The notes under the pieces are model-generated. The model was not told the DNA's origin. It worked only from the letters and a program-made list of their open reading frames with translations, and ran no database searches. A DNA stretch of 12,597 nucleotides from positions 46,562 to 59,158 of the forward strand of contig DGFM01000004.1 of NCBI GenBank assembly GCA_002391675.1, in the 5' to 3' direction. Position numbers and translations under genes: made by a program. This DNA is from Cloacimonetes bacterium UBA3900. GTDB taxonomy: Bacteria; Cloacimonadota; Cloacimonadia; Cloacimonadales; Cloacimonadaceae. Each line of letters begins with the position of its first letter. Positions within the stretch are counted from its first letter, which is position 1. Shown piece by piece: positions 1 to 5,648 of this stretch.

Positions 1-3000
1 GACCTTGATGGCTGAGCCGAGATCAATGCTGTCGTTGCGATAGATGTTGTAGCCTGTGATGTTGCTTTCGCTCTGCGTTGTCCAGGTGATCTGCACGTAG
101 TTTTGAGCGGTGATGGTGGCCGCGAAGTGCGAGAGCTCCACGGGCACGGTGGGGTCAAATCCACGTGTGAAGACTATATAGACATCTCCCTTGGCGGCGA
201 ACTGAATGTCGAAGAGCACAGTTTCACCAATATCACCGGTTTGCACGATTAGAGGCCAGAAATTGGCCTGGTGCCACTGTCCATCCCAGTAGCCCATCAG
301 GTAATAGGTACCGGGGAGACCGGCCACGAATGTCAAGTCGAAGATACCGCTTTCCGCTGTATAGGCAGCGATATGAGTATTTGCGGGATCCAGGTTCAAT
401 TCAGCCACCGGACCTGTGGTTCCGTCAAATCCCGGGACCTTGAAGAGGTCTTGGGTGGAGGTGAACAATGCGCCGAGGTATTCACCATTCATGTTCAGAG
501 CATCATAGGGCTCTCCGGCGTAGATGTCGGGCGCAATCTTTACCGTGATGTCGTCCATGCTGAGATACATGGGATCCCATTCTAACATACCATAGATACC
601 AATCCAATAGATACCATCGGTCTCAGGTGTGAAGCTGCCAGAGATCTGCTGGTATACTTCATTGGTAAGACCGGTTTGGTCCACGATTACGTTGGGGGTC
701 ATGGCAGCAAGTGTGCCTTCTGTTCCGTAGTAGAGACCTACAGTGGCATCAGCTAAGACAGTTGTATTCTGCCTGGCCCAGAGTTCTATTTCGTAGGTTT
801 TTCCTGCCTGCATAGAGAAGGGCCTTGCCAGCATAACGTCACCTTCCCACGCCAAGGTAGCATTGAAATCGCCATTGCGTGGAGCACGATCGTAAGTGGT
901 ATTGGTGGAGTTGGCTACCCAATACTTGTTGTTACTAAGCTGTGTCCAGCCGCCACCCACTTGAGCACCATGCGTCTGTCCTTCTTCAAAGCCTTCAGTG
1001 AAGGGATAGGTGTAGACGGTGGGGTCTGGGATAGTGGTGAAGCTGCGAGGTGTAGCTTTGTCACTTTCTCCAGTTGCGTTCACTGCAGTCACTGTCCAGT
1101 ACAGGGTGCTGCCGTAAGGCAGGGCATTTTCAGGTGTGAAGCTGGTGCTTGTGCTGGTGCCGATCGACGTGGTGGGATTTTCGCTGGCATCACAATAGAT
1201 ATTGTAGGATGTGGCTACACCTCCCGTGTTGGCGGCAGTCCAGGTGAAGGTAGGTTTAAGTTCCACATAGGTGGCACCATCGGCGGGACCGGTAAGAGTC
1301 GGTGTATCAGGGGCAATGCTGGCGATATCGGGGCCGATAACGTAATCCACATAGTAGGAGTAGTATCCGTTTAAACCTGTACGGAAGCCGATATAGTAGT
1401 TGTCGCCAGCCAACTCGCTGAGGTCTATATCGTAATTGTACCAGATACCGCTTGCCGTAAAGGTAACGTCGCTTCCAACAAGCAATGTACTCCAGTTTGT
1501 CCTGTCTGTAGAATAGACTATCTGCAAGACGCCGCTGACGTTTGAGCAACGGGCCCAGAAGTTGAGTCTGCTATCATTCTCTATGACCAGCATGGGCGTG
1601 CTGAGCGTATACTGAGTATAGGAAGAACCATACTTGTAGGCAGATCTTGCTTCATGGTAGGAAGTGGTACTATTAGTCCAGCTACCTGCATTCCAGCCTG
1701 CTGGTGGGAATGTGGCAGCTTCAAAGCTCTCATAGAGGGCATTTTCACTCAAAGCAGTTCCGCTCAAGGCAACATCATAGATGCTTCCTTCATAAACCAT
1801 ACGCAGGGTGGCAGTATGTTCACCTGCGGTGGTGGGGATGTAACGAACAGGGATGGTGCCACCTTGGCCTGTGGCGAGAGCAAAATCCGAGATCGAGGGA
1901 TCAAGCTCAAACATGGCTGCATCGAGTCCGATGATGCTGATATTTGCCGCAGGCAGGTTCAGGGTGCCAGCTCCCGTATTTGTCACAGTTACATTCTGAT
2001 ACTCCGTGGGAGTATTGGCAAAGCCGATACCAAAGTCGATTGCATCAGGTGTGTAGGTGAACACAGGTGTGGTGGGCAGATCTCCAAACTGCATCCTGAT
2101 ATTGGCATAGGCACTCCTTTGGCCGTTATAGCCAACCTGAGGCGGGGCGACAGGGTCAGGGTTTGTGGTATCGTCGTAGTAAATCAAGGCGCGTGTGTCG
2201 GTCACGGCAGTGGAGTAGAAGTATGCTGAGCTACCACTGTTTCCGCTTGTGTTTTCGTCAACTGCGATCAGGAGGTTTTGTGTGTTGTTGTAGACGAAGG
2301 GTGACTGCAGCACGATATTGACCCATCCCGGTTCCGCGGGGATATCCAGCTCACCTGCAAAGACAGGGGTGAGTTGATTGAAGGGCACCCAATCCGCAGC
2401 ACCTGTGAAAGCGGTTTTGTCGGTGTGAGCCATATAGACCACCCAATCTTTGCTTGCGGTTCCCACTTTTGCACCGTTCCAATAGAAGGCGATTTGCTCA
2501 ATGCGCTTGTCTGCGACGTTGATATCGCTCTGGAGGTAGATGGTCTGGCTGTATGAGAAGTTGTAGTAGGGATAGATGGGCAGGTAGTTATTGGAAGTTC
2601 CATCACCGATAAACACCAAACCTTCAGGGAGAGTGGTAAAGCTGTTCGGCGTGGCTGTAGGTCCATGTCCACTGGCGTTCGTCGCTGCCACAGTCCAATA
2701 CAGGATGCTGCCGTAGGGCAAGGGGTTTTCAGGTGTGAAGCTGGTAGTTGTGCTGGTACCGATCAGTGTGGTGGGATTGGAGCCGTCATCACAGTAGATA
2801 TTGTAGGACGTGGGCAGACCACCTGTGGTGGGGGCATTCCAGGTGAAGGTGGGAGTGACGCTCACAAAGGTGGCTGCATCCGCGGGTGAGACGAGTGTGG
2901 GGGCTCCGGGAGGTACCTCAGCGATTTCGGGGCCAATAACCATGTCTACGTAGTAGCTGGTACTATAGGCGGTACGCAGGCCAAAGTAGTAGTTGCCGGG

Positions 3001-4215
3001 AGTCAGCGAGCCGAGGTCTATATCCTGATTGTACCATATACCGGATTCAGCGAAGGTGATATCGGTTCCAAGCTGAGTCCAGTCGGTTCCATTAGTAGAA
3101 TACTCCACTTGCAGGATGCCATTGATACTTCCACTGCGAGTCCAAAAGTTGAGGCTGCTGCCATTAACAACGCTCAGCATGGGGGTTCTGAGCAAGCATG
3201 ACGAGCTATACGCAGCTGCGGATACGTCTCCATGCTTGGCATAGGTTGTATTGCGGCTCCAGCCATCGACATACCATCCGGGAGGCGGGAAGGTGGTATC
3301 TTCAAAACTTTCCGCTAATTGGTTGGCTCCGGGGGTACTGAAAGACCACACTTCGCTGGCGGGAGAGCTGCCGATTGCGTTGTTGGCTACCACCTTCCAG
3401 TAGTAGGTGGTGCCGGGTTGGAGGGTGGGCAGGTAAGAGGTCTCGGTTTGGTTGCTCGCTACCAGGGGCGGGTCCACAGTTGTGCCAAAATAAACATCAT
3501 AGTCTGTGGCATCAGCTTCACCCGGGGTGGCGCTCCAATAGAGTTCATCTCCATCAAGGGCATAGCCGCCGTTTGCGGGACTGATCAAGGTGGGTGCCAG
3601 AGGTGGCGCGGTGTCTGGGAAAACAAGCTGGATACGGTTGATGCTACCCGTTCTGCTGTAGGCTGCTTGAGGGTTATCAAGATTAAAATTCACATCATCC
3701 CTACGGTAATAGATACCGGTATTGGCTTCGCTGGTGAAGCTTCCCCAGCTCATGCTTCCCCAACCGTCAGTCCGATCATGGACGGCAATGACCAGATTGT
3801 CAGAGTTGTTGTAATTGAAGGGAACAGCCAGGGTGATTTCCATCCAGTTGCCTGTTGCAGGCAGCATATCTGTCACATCGCCGTAAAAGACCTGCGTTAG
3901 TGTATTGGGTGTTACCCAATCGGTGTTACTGGTAAATTCCGTTTTGTCGGTGTGTCCCATGTAGATAGTCCAATCTTTACTATTGGCTATGCTACCGGAC
4001 GAGTACCAGAAACGGATTTTGGTGATATCACCGGAAGCGTTAATCTGCGTTGGGGTATAGATCTGCTGAGTGTAACTGAAGTCATATAATCCGTATATCG
4101 GAAGATAGTCGGTAGTCGCAGTTCCATCACCAATCTGCACAGTAAGCGCATAGCCCAGGCTGAAGATACTCAGCATCAGAGCTAACAGCAGGATAAAGGA
4201 AAATTGTTTTCTCAT
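1..4215 (-). CDS. Giant secreted multidomain surface protein, 3' end cut by window edge
   Basis: Reading triplets from ATG at 4215-4213 down to base 1 gives 1405 codons with no stop, so the C-terminus is outside the window. The start is fixed by AGGAGA 8 bases upstream and by a signal peptide (MRKQ, a Leu-rich core, Ala23 cleavage site). Domains seen: YLPIY-type beta module at about 26-205; fibronectin III-like 206-294; choice-of-anchor-J / cleaved-adhesin-like jelly roll 302-433 (ESFE..TFPPPGW); Fn3-like 435-529; second YLPIY module 531-711; ASPM-SPD-2-Hydin / choice-of-anchor-D-like 718-822; second jelly roll 829-965; Fn3-like 968-1062; a third jelly-roll-like domain about 1071-1229; a beta-rich stretch; then PVELSHF and another Fn3-like strand at 1358-1405. 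Proteins of this style usually end in a C-terminal sorting domain, expected just beyond base 1. No catalytic motif is visible. A role in adhesion or carbohydrate binding is inference. Confidence 0.92.
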   Translation of the reverse strand, partial: MRKQFSFILLLALMLSIFSLGYALTVQIGDGTATTDYLPIYGLYDFSYTQQIYTPTQINASGDITKIRFWYSSGSIANSKDWTIYMGHTDKTEFTSNTDWVTPNTLTQVFYGDVTDMLPATGNWMEITLAVPFNYNNSDNLVIAVHDRTDGWGSMSWGSFTSEANTGIYYRRDDVNFNLDNPQAAYSRTGSINRIQLVFPDTAPPLAPTLISPANGGYALDGDELYWSATPGEADATDYDVYFGTTVDPPLVASNQTETSYLPTLQPGTTYYWKVVANNAIGSSPASEVWSFSTPGANQLAESFEDTTFPPPGWYVDGWSRNTTYAKHGDVSAAAYSSSCLLRTPMLSVVNGSSLNFWTRSGSINGILQVEYSTNGTDWTQLGTDITFAESGIWYNQDIDLGSLTPGNYYFGLRTAYSTSYYVDMVIGPEIAEVPPGAPTLVSPADAATFVSVTPTFTWNAPTTGGLPTSYNIYCDDGSNPTTLIGTSTTTSFTPENPLPYGSILYWTVAATNASGHGPTATPNSFTTLPEGLVFIGDGTSNNYLPIYPYYNFSYSQTIYLQSDINVADKRIEQIAFYWNGAKVGTASKDWVVYMAHTDKTAFTGAADWVPFNQLTPVFAGELDIPAEPGWVNIVLQSPFVYNNTQNLLIAVDENTSGNSGSSAYFYSTAVTDTRALIYYDDTTNPDPVAPPQVGYNGQRSAYANIRMQFGDLPTTPVFTYTPDAIDFGIGFANTPTEYQNVTVTNTGAGTLNLPAANISIIGLDAAMFELDPSISDFALATGQGGTIPVRYIPTTAGEHTATLRMVYEGSIYDVALSGTALSENALYESFEAATFPPAGWNAGSWTNSTTSYHEARSAYKYGSSYTQYTLSTPMLVIENDSRLNFWARCSNVSGVLQIVYSTDRTNWSTLLVGSDVTFTASGIWYNYDIDLSELAGDNYYIGFRTGLNGYYSYYVDYVIGPDIASIAPDTPTLTGPADGATYVELKPTFTWTAANTGGVATSYNIYCDASENPTTSIGTSTSTSFTPENALPYGSTLYWTVTAVNATGESDKATPRSFTTIPDPTVYTYPFTEGFEEGQTHGAQVGGGWTQLSNNKYWVANSTNTTYDRAPRNGDFNATLAWEGDVMLARPFSMQAGKTYEIELWARQNTTVLADATVGLYYGTEGTLAAMTPNVIVDQTGLTNEVYQQISGSFTPETDGIYWIGIYGMLEWDPMYLSMDDITVKIAPDIYAGEPYDALNMNGEYLGALFTSTQDLFKVPGFDGTTGPVAELNLDPANTHIAAYTAESGIFDLTFVAGLPGTYYLMGYWDGQWHQANFWPLIVQTGDIGETVLFDIQFAAKGDVYIVFTRGFDPTVPVELSHFAATITAQNYVQITWTTQSESNITGYNIYRNDSIDLGSAIKV
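1030..1731 (-). repeat. Internal repeat copy 2 (jelly roll + Fn3-like)
   Basis: This block encodes residues 829-1062 (ESFE..TFPPAGW through SFTTIPD), the second copy of the jelly-roll plus Fn3 pair. Shared protein landmarks are the STPML/RTPML strand, SGIWYN.DIDL, YYVD.VIGP.IA, TSYNIYCD, TSFTPEN.LPYGS and LYWTV.A.NA.G. Confidence 0.8.
2083..2622 (-). repeat. YLPIY module copy B
   Basis: Residues about 531-711 start IGDGTSNNYLPIYPYYNFSY and contain MAHTDKTAF, DWVPFNQLTPVF and FVYNNTQNLLIAV, paralleling copy A strand by strand. It is followed by a choice-of-anchor-D-like domain, whereas copy A is followed by an Fn3-like domain. Confidence 0.75.
2626..3312 (-). repeat. Internal repeat copy 1 (jelly roll + Fn3-like)
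   Basis: This block encodes residues 302-530 (ESFE...TFPPPGW through SFTTLPEG). It matches the block at 1030-1731 in protein and, in stretches, in DNA. For example, the plus-strand run ttttcaggtgtgaagctggt occurs in both copies (near 2729 and 1129), and the SYNIYC, TSFTPENPLPYGS and YVD.VIGP motifs recur. Divergence is substantial, so this is an old duplication rather than a recent one. Confidence 0.8.
3600..4140 (-). repeat. YLPIY module copy A
   Basis: Residues about 26-205 start IGDGTATTDYLPIYGLYDFS and contain DKTEF, DWV, LTQVF and FNYNNSDNLVIAV. The same pattern returns at 2083-2622 in this protein and, more weakly, in the secreted protein at the right end. It looks like a beta-sandwich recognition module; its ligand is unknown. 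Confidence 0.75.
4147..4215 (-). other. Signal peptide of the giant surface protein
   Basis: Residues 1-23 have a short basic N-terminus (MRKQ), a hydrophobic core FSFILLLALMLSIFSL and a G-Y-A end before LTVQ, fitting signal peptidase I cleavage after Ala23. The lack of a lipobox Cys argues against a lipoprotein. Confidence 0.85.
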
Positions 4216-4223
4216 AGAGTTAG

Positions 4224-4229
4224 TCTCCT
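4224..4229 (-). promoter_or_regulatory. Shine-Dalgarno of the giant surface protein
   Basis: AGGAGA on the minus strand, 8 bases before ATG 4215-4213. It overlaps the TAG stop (4228-4230) of the small ORF upstream, which would favour translational coupling if that ORF is translated. Confidence 0.75.
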
Positions 4230-4437
4230 AATTTTGTTTGAGATATGGGGGGTTGAAGGGGGTGGTGGCTCCACCTATATTGCCGCAAAGGACATATGAT
4301 AGGCGAAGACCGGTTTGATCTCGAAAGTTGAGGTGGAAAGAAGGAAACATGGCTGCGGATTGTGGATGTATTTCCACACCGGGGCGGGGTGCCCTGATTT
4401 GTCTCATTTCCGGCTGGGTAAAAATCCTGAAATTCAT
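4228..4437 (-). CDS. Small hypothetical protein (69-70 aa), possible leader ORF
   Basis: I do not recognise this protein. It is basic, with no signal peptide, membrane segment or obvious motif. Notable runs are MRQIRAPRPGVEIHPQ, FHLNFRDQTGLRL and CGNIGGATTPFNPP. AAGGAG at 4443-4448 lies 5 bases before the second of two tandem ATGs (4437-4435) but only 2 before the first (4440-4438), so the second is preferred. The TAG stop at 4228-4230 overlaps the Shine-Dalgarno of the secreted gene, 12 bases from its ATG, so the two could be one translationally coupled unit. The good ribosome-binding site and tight junction argue for translation; the short, Pro/Gly/Arg-rich composition leaves chance, or a structured RNA leader, possible. 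Confidence 0.45.
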   Translation of the reverse strand: MNFRIFTQPEMRQIRAPRPGVEIHPQSAAMFPSFHLNFRDQTGLRLSYVLCGNIGGATTPFNPPYLKQN

Positions 4438-4440
4438 CAT

Positions 4441-4698
4441 GTCTCCTTGTGTTAAGTAAAAATGTTAATACAAGTGTGCCGGGCGTAAGCCTGCTTGTTA
4501 ACTATGGTTAACAAAGTGAAGCGAGGCATTCACCAAGCAGGTACCAACAATAAATAAGTTTGAAAAGCTGTCAACAACAAAATGCGAATTCGGGGTGGTT
4601 TAGCTGTCTTTTCTGTCGGTTGGCGGCTCAAAAGTGGCTCTTGGCTTGGATGTCTGCCGTATCCGCCTTTTGTGTGATGTTTGATTGATGAAGCGCTG
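4441..4698. other. Intergenic gap with hairpins; no clear terminator
   Basis: There is no convincing ORF here. The AT-rich part near 4541-4580 contains TTGACA on the minus strand (4569-4574), but no good -10 box lies 16-18 bases away. No stem followed by a T-run appears downstream of the methyltransferase stop, so read-through towards the secreted gene cannot be excluded. The main structure is the nested inverted repeat at 4490-4541. Confidence 0.6.
4490..4541. repeat. Nested, overlapping inverted repeats upstream of the surface-protein unit
   Basis: CCTGCTTG (4490-4497) pairs perfectly with CAAGCAGG (4534-4541). Inside it, TTGTTAAC (4495-4502) pairs with GTTAACAA (4507-4514) around a 4-base loop. 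The left arms share three bases, so the two stems exclude each other in a transcript. The inner element also contains two GTTAAC palindromes, so it could equally be a protein-binding operator. No T-run follows either stem. Confidence 0.55.
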
Positions 4699-5439
4699 CT
4701 ATTTCTTCTGATAGAGCTTCAGGAGCCAATATGGTTGCCGGCTGGAGATGAGGTTGCCCAGGGCGTTGGTGAGCTTGGTGAGGATGCTGCTTTTGTAGAC
4801 AAAGTTATCAGCGCCGCAGCGGGGGCAGGTGAGGCAAAAGTCGGGGTAAAACCATTGGCCCAGGCGTCTTTGTTTGAAGGTGCTGATCCAGTGTGGGTTC
4901 GTTTTTTGCTTGGGGCCCATGATGCGGGTCTTCAGCGGGAAGTAATCCGGCTCCAGCATAGCGTTGAGCGTGTTTTGGCCGTAGCTTTGCAGGTGGCCGT
5001 AGACGTGAGATTCGCAGCCGCAGCTGGCGCATTTGGCATAGTGTTGGCGGAGGTTTTCTTTGTATGGCACGGAGATCATGATGTATTTGGAGCTGCAGCG
5101 CTTGAGCTCTTTGATGGCGCGCTTGCTGTCCGAAGGGCTCAGGTGCTCCAGCACCTCGTGGCACATACAGAGCTGGAATTGCCCGTCTGCAAAGGGCAGC
5201 TGCGTGATGGAGCCGCGGATTTTGGGTGCGGTGACGTGTTCCAGGGCGGCTTCCGAGATGTCCAGGCCCACGATGTCATAGTCGTTTTGCAGGGCGTTGG
5301 TGATGACTCCGTTTCCACAGCCGGCGTCCAGGATGGTCTTTACATCCTTGGGAATGAGCTCTCGTGCGGCGCTCAGCTTCAGGCTGAGGAAGTCGCCGCG
5401 GTCATAGTCATACCAGGTCTGTTTTTGGTGCAGATCCAT
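4699..5439 (-). CDS. Class I SAM-dependent methyltransferase with Cys-rich C-terminal part
   Basis: This 246-residue protein has the SAM-binding fold: motif I ILDAGCGNG (36-44), acidic ribose-binding GLDIS (58-62, Asp60), LPFADGQFQL (81-90) and CHEVLEHL (93-100), the UbiE/Methyltransf_11 pattern. After the core come CASCGC (137-142) with H145/H149 and CLTCPRCG (202-209), a probable zinc-binding cluster. The substrate cannot be read from sequence; relatives with a similar Cys/His insert are often small-molecule or sugar/lipid methyltransferases. The start at 5439 is chosen because AGGAG sits 5 bases upstream. The longer frame back to 5544 adds 35 unremarkable residues and would begin upstream of the candidate transcription start. 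It is transcribed divergently from the dikinase-like operon. TAG stop at 4699-4701. Confidence 0.88.
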   Translation of the reverse strand: MDLHQKQTWYDYDRGDFLSLKLSAARELIPKDVKTILDAGCGNGVITNALQNDYDIVGLDISEAALEHVTAPKIRGSITQLPFADGQFQLCMCHEVLEHLSPSDSKRAIKELKRCSSKYIMISVPYKENLRQHYAKCASCGCESHVYGHLQSYGQNTLNAMLEPDYFPLKTRIMGPKQKTNPHWISTFKQRRLGQWFYPDFCLTCPRCGADNFVYKSSILTKLTNALGNLISSRQPYWLLKLYQKK

Positions 5440-5479
5440 CTTGGCTCCTTTTGTGCTTTGAATATGGTGTTTTTTGCAT
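5408..5479 (-). CDS. Possible 23-codon upstream ORF overlapping the methyltransferase start
   Basis: ATG at 5479-5477 opens MQKTPYSKHKRSQDGSAP and ends at TGA 5410-5408, in a different frame from the methyltransferase, whose ATG lies inside it. It has its own AAGGAG (5487-5492) 7 bases upstream. Such an arrangement can couple or limit translation of the downstream gene. The peptide itself is Lys/Arg/Ser-rich with no recognisable motif, so only the Shine-Dalgarno and spacing support it. Confidence 0.3.
   Translation of the reverse strand: MQKTPYSKHKRSQDGSAPKTDLV
5445..5452 (-). promoter_or_regulatory. Shine-Dalgarno deciding the methyltransferase start
   Basis: AAAAGGAG on the minus strand lies 5 bases before ATG 5439-5437. 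It supports this start over the in-frame ATGs further upstream (5544 and neighbours), which lack such a site. Confidence 0.7.
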
Positions 5480-5515
5480 GGTTGGACTCCTTGAGTGACG
5501 TATGTAATGTCCATC

Positions 5516-5544
5516 ATTTTACAGGTGCGAAAGAGGTCAAGCAA
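5516..5544 (-). promoter_or_regulatory. Candidate sigma70-type promoter for the methyltransferase
   Basis: Minus strand: TTGCTT (5539-5544), a 17-base spacer, then TAAAAT (5516-5521), five of six matches to TATAAT. Transcription would start near 5509, about 70 bases before the chosen ATG and upstream of the short overlapping ORF. Confidence 0.4.
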
Positions 5545-5598
5545 AAAAGGGGAACCGGGTGTGTTTTAAGCTTGTTGAGGCGGCTTTGTTCTTTGAGC

Positions 5599-5627
5599 TT
5601 GACAGAAAAGCCCCCAATAAATTAACT
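5599..5627 (+). promoter_or_regulatory. Candidate promoter for the dikinase-like/GAPDH operon
   Basis: Plus strand: a perfect TTGACA (5599-5604), a 17-base spacer, then TTAACT (5622-5627), a weak -10. A start near 5634 would place the 5' end just before ATG 5649 or GTG 5661 and would rule out the GTG at 5559 as the start. Confidence 0.35.
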
Positions 5628-5648
5628 TGCAATAAAGCAAATAAACCA

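Noticed and set aside
961..3900. Several plus-strand ORFs of 60-193 codons beneath the giant surface protein
   Set aside because: They lie opposite a continuous 1405-codon frame with repeat structure, and their Gly/Cys/Val-rich sequences mirror each other at the internal repeats, as shadows would.
4251..4275. GGTGG-TGGCT-CCACC hairpin near the end of the small ORF as a terminator
   Set aside because: The stem is only five base pairs and no T-run follows on the minus strand, so it is not a credible terminator.
4546..4574. A minus-strand promoter using TTGACA at 4569-4574
   Set aside because: The -35 is perfect, but the best AT-rich -10 candidates are only 12-14 bases away and the sequence at 17 bases (TTGTTG region) matches poorly.
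5440..5544. Extension of the methyltransferase to ATG 5544
   Set aside because: A strong Shine-Dalgarno precedes 5439, the SAM fold needs no more N-terminus, and the candidate transcription start lies downstream of 5544.
4681..5625. A 314-codon plus-strand ORF across the methyltransferase
   Set aside because: It is antisense to a gene with clear SAM motifs, has no Shine-Dalgarno or recognisable domain, and its Val/Ala/Leu-rich composition is what the opposite strand produces.
5559..5648. Extension of the dikinase-like protein to GTG 5559 (30 extra residues)
   Set aside because: The extension overlaps the candidate TTGACA promoter and is AT-rich and non-descript. ATG 5649 or GTG 5661 is more consistent, although the exact start remains uncertain.
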